Of a stretch of DNA of 64,000 nt, positions 9,651 through 19,853 are shown in pieces. The stretch comes from Chryseobacterium sp. E1. GTDB lineage: Bacteria; Bacteroidota; Bacteroidia; Flavobacteriales; Weeksellaceae. Below the pieces are notes generated by a model, which was given only the letters and a program-made list of their open reading frames with translations, did not search any database and was not told the origin of the DNA. The DNA lies in assembly GCA_019203745.1 (NCBI GenBank), contig CP078104.1:496001-560000 (forward strand), in the 5' to 3' direction. The first letter of the stretch is position 1, and every line of letters starts with the position of its first letter. A program made the translations under genes and the position numbers.

Positions 9651-10681
9651 ATGCAAAGAATGCTTATGAAGACCACAACAGCCCTGGTGCTTTTATCCCT
9701 TCCACTGGCCATTGTCAGCTGTAAGAAAGAAGAAAAGAAAACGGTTGAAAATACAGCAAAACCAACCGTTGATTCTATTAAAACAGCAAAAGCTGAAGAT
9801 AAAATAGATTATAGCAATTTCAATATTTACAGCATAAGCCTGATCTCTTCTGCACAGAAGGATGCTCTGGCAGATGTTTTTATTTCCGTATCAGATATTT
9901 ATACCGAACCTCATTCTATACAGGAAGAAGTCTTTAAAAACCAAAAGAATGCTTCTTATGAAGAGATGCAGTATCTGGAGCTCGATCCACAACACAGAAA
10001 GAAAATGCTGGATGGCCTTCACCTTACTGAAAATGATTCACTTTACCTCTATAATTATGAATTCAACAAGCTTCAGAAGCTTCCGTTAAATAAGCTGAAA
10101 GCCGTTGCCTATCTGGATGCCTATTCTATGGAAGGTAACGAAGTGGACCCTGCGTCTTATATGGTAGGTTTTCAACTTGCCGCCCAGCAGAATAATGATA
10201 TTTATGACCAATATAACAATGCTGTTGCCTATTTTGGGAATAAAAACCCATTCGTCGAAGGTAAAATGAAGCCTTTTGCGTGGAAGAAGGCCGGCCCTGA
10301 TATTTCAAAAAATATTTTACCCAATCCAGACTTAAAGCAGGAAATACTTATCAGGCCCAATATGAAAAACTGACCTATTATCTGCAGGAATATCTTGAAG
10401 ATGATATAATGATGGAACGTAAGCTAGTAGTCATCAATGACCGCAATGAAAAAACATTTGAAAAAACAATAACCACAGCAGGCAGCGACGGTGCAGAATT
10501 CTCTCCTCTCAACGGAATAGGAACTGATGGTACCAACGCCATGCAATGGACCGGTTACTTTTTCAAAGGGAAACCTCCTGTAGCTTTCGGGTTTATGGTG
10601 CAGTCTTTCGGTTGTCCTTCCATTACTTTTTTAGATAAAAATGAGAAAGATTTTACCATTAATTGTGATAACAGACATTAA
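9651..10681 (+). CDS. Uncharacterised lipoprotein (frameshifted)
   Basis: About 343 residues with one frameshift near 10345. The N-terminus is a lipoprotein signal with lipobox IVSC followed by a Lys/Glu-rich linker. Starts at 9651, 9660 or 9666 are all possible; 9666 gives the most compact signal. The mature part is mixed alpha/beta with no motif I recognise; the C-terminal part ends in VQSFGCPSITFLDKNEKDF, with two Cys that may pair. It follows the aspartic-protease-like gene by 15 nt and shares its operon, ended by a hairpin at 10755. Confidence 0.75.
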
Positions 10682-10754
10682 GGGATAAAAACAAACTGGT
10701 AAAAAATTATCGAAAAACCTGCATTTATCTGCAGGAATAATATGATTCAACGGG

Positions 10755-10775
10755 AACGGGCTTTAGCCCGTTTTT
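10755..10775 (+). terminator. Intrinsic terminator
   Basis: A perfect 7-bp stem (AACGGGC with GCCCGTT) around a TTTA loop, followed by a T run. It lies 73 nt after the lipoprotein stop and ends the two-gene plus-strand unit. Confidence 0.85.
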
Positions 10776-10857
10776 CTGCTTTATAAACACTTTATTTGCA
10801 ACTGAAATATTGCTAAATAAACACAAATACTTCATCACAACATCTGCTGACCAGCAG

Positions 10858-11349
10858 TTAAACCACTGCAATCATTGACATATAATAATTGGCGCAATGT
10901 AATGAATTGAGCAGCAGTATTTCTTTATTTGACAGTACATCAAAGCTTTCGGAGGTTGTAATCTGATATTCATAATTCAGAGTATCCCACTTCAGATGCG
11001 GTTTCATGACAAAAAGCTCTGTTCCATGCTGATCTGCCAACACAAATGAGTCTTTAAAAATTCCTCTATGTTTAAAAAGATAGCCGCTCTTTATCTCATC
11101 AAAATAAGTCTGCATCACAATCTCCCCATTCCAGTTCATACGGAACTTAAGCAGCACCCTGTCATTATCTTTCAGCTCTATGGTTGTTCCCCAGAATCCT
11201 TTTGGCTCCACCTGATAAATATGGTCCAAAGTCTCTATTTCAGCTTTAAAACTAAACCAGCTGCTGTAAGTAAGCTTCCCTACCGGCTGATCATCATCCA
11301 TCACTTCAAAAGATAAAGAATTGTTTGATTTCGTAATATATTCTGCCAT
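10858..11349 (-). CDS. Conserved hypothetical protein, possible tubby/LURP-like fold
   Basis: An intact 163-residue protein with no signal peptide or membrane segment. It alternates short beta strands with charged turns: VGKLTYSSWFSFKAEI, KGFWGTTIELKDND and RMNWNGEIVMQTYF. That pattern, with the WxG strand and a closing C-terminal helix, is reminiscent of the LURP-one-related/tubby C-terminal fold, but I cannot confirm this by eye. No catalytic residues stand out. The ATG at 11349 is the only plausible start. Confidence 0.7.
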   Translation of the reverse strand: MAEYITKSNNSLSFEVMDDDQPVGKLTYSSWFSFKAEIETLDHIYQVEPKGFWGTTIELKDNDRVLLKFRMNWNGEIVMQTYFDEIKSGYLFKHRGIFKDSFVLADQHGTELFVMKPHLKWDTLNYEYQITTSESFDVLSNKEILLLNSLHCANYYMSMIAVV

Positions 11350-11740
11350 GGTTGTTGTTTAGTTTGATGAAGTTTTTATCCGTTTTTTACTATGGTTTGA
11401 AGTTTTTATTTGTAACGCACTAATTTATAAATAAATCCGCAAAAAATAACAGATTTTACATTCTGTTTTTTTCCATCTCTGATTGCTCTAAACTTATAGA
11501 ATTGAAAATATTGCTGTTTACTGAAATCTCCCCTTTTTTGTTCATATTATATAGAATAAATACCCCGAAGCCACTATTTACTTCAATATCATGACCAAAA
11601 AAACAACCCACACACAATATACTGAATAACAATCATTTAAAATAAATACCACCTTATAGGATGGAGCGTTTAGACTCAATACCACCATTACTTTTGCATT
11701 GTCAACATTAAAGAAATGCTGTCAATAAAAACCGATCTAA
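11350..11740. other. 391-nt intergenic region without a gene
   Basis: This A/T-rich stretch separates divergent genes. No open frame with coding character was found on either strand. A plus-strand promoter box lies at 11689-11696. The rest shows no repeat or hairpin I can support. Confidence 0.5.
11689..11696 (+). promoter_or_regulatory. Promoter -7 box for the esterase gene
   Basis: TACTTTTG matches TAnnTTTG and lies 44 nt upstream of the esterase ATG at 11741. The -33 element is weak (a TTTA at 11669). Confidence 0.5.
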
Positions 11741-12533
11741 ATGAAAATATCAGCTATCACATGTCTTAGTATTATGCTGTTTTTTTAATCTCCTGCCGGG
11801 AAGATGAATTTGATCAGCAATATGTAAGGGAGTTTAGTTTTACATCCTCTATCAATGGAAGTACTTATCCTATCAAAGTGGCATTACCGAAAAATTATTC
11901 TGCTGACGTAAAATATAAAACGTTGTATGTTTTAGATTCGAAATGGGATTTTGATTTTGCAGCCCGGGAAGTTCAAAAGCAATCCGAAAATTTCCGACGC
12001 CATGATATTCTCGTTGTAGGTATCGGCTGGGGTAACGACAGATTGGATGATTATCTTCCCGTTCCTTATAAAGGCGGAACTGGCCGTGCGGATGAATTTG
12101 TAAGGGTCATTAATGAAGAGCTGATCCCCAGATTGGAAAAAGATTTCCATGCCGCTTCTGCACGAGAAGACCGGACTATCTTAGGACACTCGGCCGGAGG
12201 GCTTCTGGGGACCTATTGCTTTACCAATTACCCCGATACTTTTGGAAATTATCTTTGCCTGAGCCCCTCGCTTTGGATAGGAGATCAAATCGTTCTTCTT
12301 AACGAAAAAAAAACAGGTCCGGAAACCAGTCCCGAAGTGGTAGATTCTTTTTAGCTGCAGGAGGACTTGAAGAAGGCGGAATGCTTCCGCCTATAGAAGC
12401 CTTCCGCCAGGTCCTTAATCAACATTATAAAGGATTTTCTCAGGGATATCATATGGCTGTCGGATTGGATCATCTGGGTTCTAAAAAGCCCAATATCCGA
12501 AAAGCAATCTCTTTTTATTTTCACCAACCTTAA
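11741..12533 (+). CDS. Lipoprotein alpha/beta-hydrolase, siderophore-esterase-like (frameshifted)
   Basis: About 264 residues after two repaired T losses (near 11787 and 12352). A lipoprotein signal ends in LISC. The fold is the esterase D/IroE-Fes type: strand KTLYVLDSKWDFDFA, then DILVVGIGWGNDR, the nucleophile serine in GHSAGG, and a C-terminal His in GLDHLGSKKP. The family hydrolyses carboxylic esters, including ferric enterobactin in IroE and Fes, but no iron genes are nearby, so the substrate is open. It is followed after 8 nt by a membrane-like protein gene. Confidence 0.82.
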
Positions 12534-12541
12534 TATTTTAT

Positions 12542-13106
12542 ATGTTTTTATTGATTTGCCTTCCTGTAATTATTGGGATGCAGTTACAGGCACAGGATAC
12601 CATCAGGCAAGAAAAGATTTTTGAAATAAAGCCTGCTATCGGTGCTACAGGAAGTCCGGTAAAACCAACCATATCCGTTATGGTGCTCCGGCCGTTGAAT
12701 TACAGATTTTCTGCAGTCTCCCACTCTATGACTAGCTTTTTGATGTTCAGCAATACTCCTCAATACATCAAAACCCACTACAATTATTCTTTGTCCCAGA
12801 AATTCGGAATTGGCTATTCTCTATATGGAAAAAAAAAAAGCCGACATACTTTGCTGGCGTTGGGCGGGATAAGGCATATTGCTTTTAAAGAAACACTGGA
12901 ACATCCGGAACTTGAAAGGATAAGTATCAGTACTCATCATACAGTGGCTGATTATGGATTAATGTATGAGCTTTCAGTAGGAAAAAGAGATATACGTTTG
13001 ATACAAGGCTATATCTTCCTTTCAGTCCCATCCGGTATTATCCGCAGGAACATTAACCAATCTGGTTTATCTGGAAGTAGGGCTTGGAATCAGACTCTAC
13101 AAATAA
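12542..13106 (+). CDS. Uncharacterised exported protein, possible beta-barrel (frameshifted)
   Basis: About 188 residues. It starts with a signal peptide (FLLICLPVIIGMQLQAQ) and then alternates hydrophobic and polar residues in short strands such as KFGIGYSLYGKKKSRHTLLALGGI and LMYELSVGKR. This suggests an outer-membrane or periplasmic beta structure. A frameshift near 13070 changes the end: the repaired C-terminus reads YLEVGLGIRLYK, a typical outer-membrane terminal strand, and stops at 13106 instead of 13114. Specific function unknown. It lies 8 nt after the esterase gene. Confidence 0.6.
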
Positions 13107-13188
13107 AAATGTAATATAAACAAATCATTGAGCGAAAATATATACAGTCTGATTATTTACTATTTTTACTTTTTGATTTTTTATAACA

Positions 13189-14353
13189 ATGGCAATAGGC
13201 TGGGAACTTATTTATATAGGCGGAATTTCAATATCGTTGTTTCTGTTCATTATACTGATCAGTAAGCAGAACAAAAGTACTGCTGACAGGATTCTCTGTG
13301 CCTGGTTCTTTTTGCTCTGATTCATCTGCTGTTTATTGCAGGCTATGCCTCCGGAATTATTTATAAAGTACCTCTGCTACTGGGATGGGAATTACCATTA
13401 CCTTTTCTTCATGGACCTTTTCTCTATCTGTATATTTTATTTTTAAGTGGCCAGCAACGTCATGAGAAACAGTATATTATTCACTTTATTCCGGCAGTAT
13501 CTGTGGCATGTCTACTGATTTTTATACTTCCGACAGTACAGTTCAGTACATTATCAACCCAGTCTTTTTCAAAACTTTATTTAAAGGTATGGTTGCTGCC
13601 ATTATGATTTCGGGTGTTGCTTACATCACAGGATCACTCATTCTACTGCACAGGCACAGGCGCAACATTGTGGGACAGTTAGTTTTCTAATACAGATAAG
13701 ATTACTCTTAACTGGATGCGGTATCTTATTTTCGGGATGGGACTTATATGGATTGTTGTGATTTTTATACAACCGGTACAGGTTCTTTATATTGCTGTTG
13801 GATTATTTATTTTTTTATCGGGTATTTCGGAATCCGTCAGGTTGGTATTTTTTCTAATGTATTATCAGCTCATGAGGTGATTCATCCCATTGCACTTGAA
13901 AATGATGTACTGCCAACAACAGAATCCGCTTCAGAAGCGGCAGATCGTATAAAATATGAAAGAACAAAGCTTGAGGACTCCAGGGCTATTGAAATTCAGG
14001 AAGAATTAACCCTTTTGATGAAGGAAAAAGAATGCTATAAAGACCCGGAGCTTACTTTAGGAGATCTGGCCAAAATGTTGACTATACAGCCCGGCATGCT
14101 TTCCCAGGTCATTAATTCTAAGGAAGGAAAAAATTTTTATGATTATATTAATACCCTAAGAGCAGAAGCATTCAAACGGTTGCTTTCACAGCCTGATAGC
14201 AGGCAGTATACATTATTGTCACTGGCTTTTGAATGTGGATTTAATTCCAAAACAAGTTTTAACCGGAACTTTAAAAAGATCACGGGAATGTCTCCAAGTC
14301 AATATGCAAAACAACTCAAGATCGAAGTACAGCCTGATGATGAAAAAGAGTAA
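13189..14353 (+). CDS. Membrane-anchored AraC-family regulator (frameshifted)
   Basis: About 388 residues across four or more frameshifts between 13310 and 13860. The N-terminal half is a string of hydrophobic segments (ELIYIGGISISLFLFIILIS, then PLPFLHGPFLYLYILFL, an AIMISGVAYITGSLILL helix and more), so the sensor part sits in the membrane. The C-terminal 110 residues are an AraC helix-turn-helix: LTLGDLAKMLTIQPGMLSQVIN, then SLAFECGFNSKTSFNRNFKKITGMSPSQY. This type controls nearby operons in Flavobacteriia; its target is not evident here. The frameshifts lie mostly in the membrane half. Confidence 0.85.
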
Positions 14354-14447
14354 TCCGTATTATATTCCTTCTTCTACACCACCCTCTTCTTCTATTTCTA
14401 AATCGTAACGTTCATCTTCGGTAAGAATGCGTGGTAATTTATTCCTT

Positions 14448-15167
14448 CTATTTTATCTTCTTCCAATCCCTGTCATAGAGTTTTTTCAGCTTATTTTTCA
14501 AGTCAGACTGAAAAACTTCTTTTGGAGTTTCAGATTTGCCCAAAATAATTTCAAAGGTTGAGATCTCATCTTCATTATCAAATAGGTCATTTTTATTGCT
14601 GTCTTTTGTAGCCGTCATAATAACTTTATTGGATGACTGAATGTATTTCCAGCTGTTCAGGTCATAGTTTGCCGGTGAAATTTGTCTTAATTGTTTACCA
14701 GACTTGTCAGAAACAAACAGGTAAACCGGATCTTTCTCATTGAGCAACTTATCTTTATTGTAATCCTTGCTTCTTATATTATAAAAAATGTGATCTGTTT
14801 TTTTGGATATATTAGTACCTTCTTCAGCATTATATTTATAATCATAATTAAGGATAAGAACCTTATTGTCGGTAAGCAGATGGTATTCATTCGTATTCGA
14901 ATTCAGAAAAACGATGTTCCAATATCCGTTGTCCGGCATTTCTTTATAAGAATATCCACCGTCTTTTCTGGGATTCTGTCCCATTTGCAGTGGAAACATC
15001 AGAATTCCCGTACTATCAATTTCTGTAAAAGAATTGGTCTGAATATTCAAATTATCAATGGAAACCGGATCTGTCTGCGAAGATGAAGAACTTTCAAAAC
15101 TCTCAGCGTTTTTGGTGCAGGAAAGTAAGCCTGCAAGCAGAATTGAGTTTAGTATCATTTTTTTCAT
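14448..15167 (-). CDS. Uncharacterised lipoprotein with EF-hand-like loops
   Basis: An intact 239-residue lipoprotein with lipobox LLSC and a Ser-rich linker. Two acidic loops stand out: SKDYNKDKLLNEKDP and ATKDSNKNDLFDNEDE. The second has Asp/Asn at loop positions 1, 3, 5 and 9 and Glu/Asp at 12, which fits the EF-hand or dockerin-type calcium loop; the first is a partial match. The rest alternates beta strands with no enzymatic motif. It could be a calcium-stabilised surface lipoprotein. It lies next to the restriction-modification genes but shows no link to them. Confidence 0.75.
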   Translation of the reverse strand: MKKMILNSILLAGLLSCTKNAESFESSSSSQTDPVSIDNLNIQTNSFTEIDSTGILMFPLQMGQNPRKDGGYSYKEMPDNGYWNIVFLNSNTNEYHLLTDNKVLILNYDYKYNAEEGTNISKKTDHIFYNIRSKDYNKDKLLNEKDPVYLFVSDKSGKQLRQISPANYDLNSWKYIQSSNKVIMTATKDSNKNDLFDNEDEISTFEIILGKSETPKEVFQSDLKNKLKKLYDRDWKKIK

Positions 15168-15276
15168 GGAATGTTTTTTACATTTTTTCAGGTAAACTTA
15201 CTAAAAACCTTCTGATCCCCAAAGATGACACCAAAAATTCCGTCGTTATTTACGGAAGTATTGAATTGTGTATGAC

Positions 15277-16339
15277 CTATTTCAAGGATAATTTATTTAG
15301 TATTTCCTTTATATTAAGGTGTCTGGCATCACGAATCTTTTCTGCATGCACAGCAATCAGATCAAGCCAATCCAGTATTTTTGTTTCTTCTGTAGTATTT
15401 TTACCCCAATATTCAGATAGTTCAGAGGACGGAGTTTGTAAAATTATTTCCAGAATATCAGTCATATTTTCAAATAAATTTAAAAATATCCGGGGAACCT
15501 TTTGATAAAAATTATCTCCAATTACAATGTCACTTTTTCCTCCAGCTGTAAATAAATCTCTTACATTCGGGCATACAACAGCTTCACGAGTAGCAAGCCA
15601 GATAGATAATCTTCCGAATTTATCATTATTATTTCAAAAAGTTCCGGAAAATAGACCATCGCTCTGTTTTTTAATTCCAGTTTGTCTGCTTTTTCCAGAT
15701 TATTCCAGATTCTGATAACAATATTACTTGGTTTAGCAGTATTATCAGCATCCATCCACCAAAGTTCTTCTCCTGGTTTTAGCTTACTTTTATAATAATC
15801 AATAATTGGCCTTATCGGATTTTCCTGCTTACGCAAAATATCATAAGGCATTTTTATTTTATCAAAAATGGTTTTGCCTTGCTCCAGATTCATATCAATC
15901 AGATATCTTGGAGAATGGGTTACCACAATTTCAGATAAAACTTCTTCATAAGGCCGACAACGAAATTCAATGGGAGTAGCAAGCTTTGCAAACAGCATAA
16001 AAATCCTTTCAATCTGATCAACTCTCGTGCTTTCCAAAACACTATTTCCTGTTGTTTTCCAATGGTTTTGAGTGGTCGTCTTCACTTCAATCCCATAATA
16101 CTTATGAGCTATAATATCCGGAAATTTTTGTCCGCCAATTAATTCGATAGAGTTTTCAAAAGGTGTTCCTACAGCCATTTCTGCCATCACATCTCTTACA
16201 AAAGGTTCCAGATTCCTTCCTGAAAGACCTGCTACTTTTTCTGAAATTTTTGAGCATGATCATTCAGCTCCTGCATGGTTGAAGCAAGCAATTTATCAAA
16301 TTCTTTTCTAGCGGGACCGGAATTTACTGAAACTATCAT
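15277..16339 (-). CDS. Type II restriction endonuclease, PD-(D/E)XK (frameshifted)
   Basis: About 355 residues once frameshifts near 16245, 15575 and others are repaired; the 62-codon frame at 15277-15465 is its C-terminus, not a separate gene. The catalytic core reads FPDII, eight residues, then GIEVKTT: Asp, Glu and Lys of the PD-(D/E)XK fold. The next segment, NHWKTTGNSVLEST, is typical of orthodox type II enzymes. The ATG at 16339 lies 2 nt from the methyltransferase stop, so the two are coupled. The layout resembles NgoBV-type enzymes, but the recognition site cannot be read from sequence. Confidence 0.82.
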
Positions 16340-16341
16340 AT

Positions 16342-17680
16342 TTATTTAAAATATACATCCCACAGCTCTTCAATTCTCATTGCGAGATTATATGCTAAAA
16401 GCGGAGGGACTGCATTACCAATAATTTTATAAGCCTGTGAAGGACTTATCAGGTATGATCCCTTACGTCCTTCCTTATTTTCTATGACAAAATCATAGTC
16501 AGGTGGAAAAGTCTGAATCAAGGCACATTCCCGAACTGTTAATCTTCTTTCTGCCAACCCTCTATTCAATTCGTCATCAATCTTACCCCATTTTCTTTTG
16601 AAAGTCGTCTGAATTCAATATTTCCGTGATGCTCTGCACGAATCGTAGGTGCTATTCCTGATAATTTTATTTCTGTCTGTCCCTGGCAATGCTTTCCCAT
16701 AAATTTTGCTTTTGAGAATGCTTTTTGCGAAAGATCAGTTGAATTTTCAGGTTCTTCAAGATTTTTAAATACTTCTTTAAGCTGTACAAATGGCTCTAAG
16801 TTTTCTCCTTCAGCAGTATAAGAATGGGTTGGATTGGGATAAGGATTATACTCAGTTGAAATAATTTCTTTTTCCAACTCTTCTAAAGCTGATTTTTTTA
16901 AGGCTGATTTTTTTATCCCAATAAATATTACTCTTTCTCTTGATTGAGATACTCCATAATCTGCAGAATGCAAAACCTGAGGATTAAGAACAATATATCC
17001 ATTCTCTTTTGCAGATGAAAAATCATTTTGTATAATCGTCTTTACATCACCAAGATTAACAAGTCCTTTTACATTTTCTGCAATGAAGATTTTTGGTTGT
17101 GTGATTTCGATCACCTCTTTCATCCACATATACAGCTGTCCTCTTGTTTCTACAGAAGCTTCTGTATCTTCTATCATCTCGCCTTTATGATTCTTATGAG
17201 AGTCAAACCCTTTACGTTTTCCTGAAACACTAAAATCCTGACACGGAAAACCACCTGTTACCACATCAACCTCTTCAGGAAAAACATTTTCTCCATTTCT
17301 AAATTTTTTAACCAGATCCACAATACTTTCGAAATAAAAGTCCTGTGCATGGTGCCCTCTTTTCGAAAAATAATTCACCCAGGCATTTTTGGCATCTTTA
17401 AGAATGTCGTTTGCAAAAACAGTTTTGAATTTTGTTTTTTTAGTTTTATAAAACCATTTTGATATTTTTCATCAATAAAATGAGGTGTTAAAGTCTCATT
17501 TACAGAAGAGCTCAATACTGAAAAACCACCTTCAAATCCCAAATCCATGCCTCCACAACCTGAAAACAAAGAAAGAACATTACGGACTTTAATGTTTTCA
17601 GAACTTTTGTGAGAATATACAGTATTCGATTGTATTTCTTCCGTTATATGTATTGCTTTCTCAATTACTTCAACTCGCAT
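16342..17680 (-). CDS. DNA (cytosine-5-)-methyltransferase (frameshifted)
   Basis: About 447 residues in three frames (frameshifts near 17430 and 16575). All key C5-methylase motifs are visible: motif [12 protein letters not shown] (AdoMet binding), motif [11 protein letters not shown] with the catalytic Cys, motif VI ENVKG, motif [14 protein letters not shown], motif [17 protein letters not shown] and motif [12 protein letters not shown]. The target recognition domain lies between motifs VIII and IX and includes the frameshift. It protects host DNA from the nuclease encoded just downstream. It starts at the ATG at 17680 behind a TATCTTTG promoter box. Confidence 0.92.
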
Positions 17681-17718
17681 TCCTTGATTTTCAAAAAAAT
17701 TCCAACAATTTTATTGTT

Positions 17719-17726
17719 CAAAGATA
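17719..17726 (-). promoter_or_regulatory. Promoter -7 box for the restriction-modification pair
   Basis: TATCTTTG on the minus strand, 39 nt upstream of the methyltransferase ATG. A TTTC lies 20 nt further upstream, one base from the TTTG -33 consensus. Confidence 0.6.
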
Positions 17727-17882
17727 GAGATTATTAACCGTATTCTGAAACAATATTTTATGCTTCAAAGACACTTATAGCGCTTCAATAAGGCGTTATA
17801 AAATTATTTACAGTTTCTGGGATGATTAAAAAACATTAAAGTTTTTCTATTTTTCAGGAGTACACAATTAACCGGAAATTCT

Positions 17883-18327
17883 TATTCAATTTTAAAGATA
17901 TAATCATCTTTAATGCTTTCAGATTTATTTTTCAGATCCTTAATAGTGTATTTTTCACCGTCAATTTCAATATTTTCAATATTCCAGCTCCAGTAAAAAT
18001 TGTGTGTTTTTTCGATCCGTACCGTTGAATGGGCCTCTATTATGATAGTAGCACTGGTACTGTCTGTTTTCTTTTCCAGAGACTTCAGATTTTTTCTATT
18101 CTTTTTAAAAAACTTTGGATTTACAATATCATTTTCATAGTTGAAACTGAATACACCGTAAGAATCTTCTGAAAATCTCTTAGAGCTTCCTTTTTATAAT
18201 TGATCTTTAAGACCTTTTGTGTTCCGGTCAGGTTTTGAATATAAAAATCTGTAGGGATGGAACACCCTGAAAAAATAAAAACAAAGATAATTCCGAATAC
18301 AATCCAGTTTCTTTTTATACTATTCAT
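17883..18327 (-). CDS. Small uncharacterised lipoprotein (frameshifted)
   Basis: About 148 residues with one frameshift near 18160. The N-terminus is a lipoprotein signal ending in FSGC. The mature part includes DFYIQNLTGTQKVLKINY near the start and EKTHNFYWSWNIENIEIDGEKYTIKDL near the end, a short beta-sandwich-like pattern. No motif recognised. Probably anchored in the envelope. Confidence 0.65.
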
Positions 18328-18425
18328 CTCTTTTAATTTGCTTTATGGATATAATTTATGAATGAACAAAATGCTGATATTTTTGTTCACCTTTTCATCG
18401 ATAAAACGCAATCCATTCCGGATTA

Positions 18426-19215
18426 TTATTTTGTCTTGATATATATGCCTTCAACTGTTGCATTCATTCCGAACTGTCCGCTACATACTCCTTGGTATAT
18501 TGAACCACAGCAAATCCTTTGTAGAATTTCACTCTGAAATCACAGTCTTCTGCATCAGATAACTTATAAGTAAAACTGGTTGTTTTAAGACTGATGGTAT
18601 CATCATCTATCTGTGCAAGGTTTCTTGCCGGTTCACTGGTAACGGATGTAATTCCAAAAACGGCTTTTGAATCCGGTAATTTTTAATTTCCATATCTCCC
18701 TGATATCCGGCATCACCATACTGATAATGATACTTTCCGAACACATCGTCCAATTTTGCTTCTGTCTGCCTTGAAGCAAGTGCTGTATCCTTTTTAACAA
18801 GGTTAAGTGCAAGTTCTTTTTTAGTTTTGGGTGAAAACCAGCTTCCCTTAAAAGCACTATCTGTTGGTTTTCCGGTAATGACACCTGTTATATTTCCTGA
18901 TTTTTCAAATTCTAAGATCCTGTAGCTATGGTCATCTTCTATGGTTCCTAAAAGCATGATAGGCAATTTGTTTTTCGTATTCAGGTAGGTGATTTCTCCA
19001 ACAATTAAGTTGCCATCCAGCTGATAATGGATAAACACAGGTGTCTTTCCATTCAGAAAACCTTTCCAGGATATTTCTTTCGTTCCCTGACTTTTTACTG
19101 ATGCTAAAGCAACTGTTGTTTTTGGAGTCTCAGAATGAGTCTCAACTTTTGGTTCAGGCTTATTACAGGAAATAACTGTAAGTAACGGAATATAAACTAA
19201 ATATTTGTATTTCAT
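18426..19215 (-). CDS. Uncharacterised lipoprotein (frameshifted)
   Basis: About 263 residues. The lipobox is VISC, followed by a linker rich in Pro, Thr and Glu. The mature domain consists of paired strands: FIHYQLDGNLIVGEITYLNTK and GVITGKPTDSAFKGSWFSPKTKKELALNL. The GxxxGSWxSP strand is common in Bacteroidota lipoproteins whose function is unknown. Frameshifts near 18650 and 18500 split the C-terminus; the repaired tail ends GMNATVEGIYIKTK at 18426. Confidence 0.65.
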
Positions 19216-19335
19216 TGGGCTGTATATCTCTTTATGCTAATATACGGCCTGGATGGTAATTTAAAAATATTTTATAAAATTATTTTATCCCAGCCATTCC
19301 TAAATCAGCAAGGAATTTTGTATTTGATCTTACCA

Positions 19336-19780
19336 TTAAACAAATTGTTCTGCTAATTTACCAATCATCCATGGTGCCGTACCATCTTCCTCTCCTTCAT
19401 TCCTATTATCAACATGGGTAAAATCCCAGTTTCCATCTAAAAAATCAGCGGCGTGGACGCTTTCATGGATCAATGTATTGACTCCTGTTTTTAAATTGCT
19501 GCTAAAACAGCGTGTATTAAGCTTTATTAAAGTGGCACTTACCGTTTTGGCATTTACACAGGTTCCCGGTTTAAACGGATTGATCCTCCAATATGTTTCC
19601 ACCTGAATTTCCTGACTGGCCTCTCTAAGGATGTCAGAAATCTGAGTAGGAGTTAATTGTGTATTATAAAACTTAGGTATTTTTTAATTTCCTCAAAAAT
19701 TTGGGATTTCTCAGAATTTCATTTGCTTTATCAACAGCAATCTTAATGCTGATCTGATCTCCTTTAAAAATAAGTTTCAT
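19336..19780 (-). CDS. Small HExxH-type zinc metallopeptidase-like protein (frameshifted)
   Basis: About 148 residues with frameshifts near 19700 and 19685. The key motif is LIHESVHAADF, an HExxH zinc site with Glu as general base and a downstream acidic stretch that could provide the third ligand. No signal peptide is seen. It lies after the M19-type dipeptidase gene, separated by a 33-nt palindrome. An alternative C-terminus is possible: one base change before the stop would extend the frame to about 19280. No named family recognised; a hydrolytic role is inferred only from HExxH. Confidence 0.6.
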
Positions 19781-19815
19781 GGTTTTTATTTTTTTGTTGA
19801 AAGCTAGAGGGTTCT

Positions 19816-19848
19816 AAACCTAACAGGTTTTAAAAACCTGTTAGGTTT
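19816..19848. repeat. Palindromic repeat AAACCTAACAGGTTT, copy 1
   Basis: Perfect 15-bp inverted arms (19816-19830 and 19834-19848) around a 3-nt loop. It sits between the M19-type gene and the HExxH gene. A second copy with one wobble position is at 25828-25860. It may act as a terminator or an mRNA stabiliser. Confidence 0.8.
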
Positions 19849-19853
19849 CATTT

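Noticed and set aside
15277-15465. A separate small gene of 62 codons after the restriction enzyme
   Set aside because: Reading across the frameshift near 15575 joins it in frame to the nuclease through GKSDIVIGDNFYQK; it is the enzyme's C-terminus.
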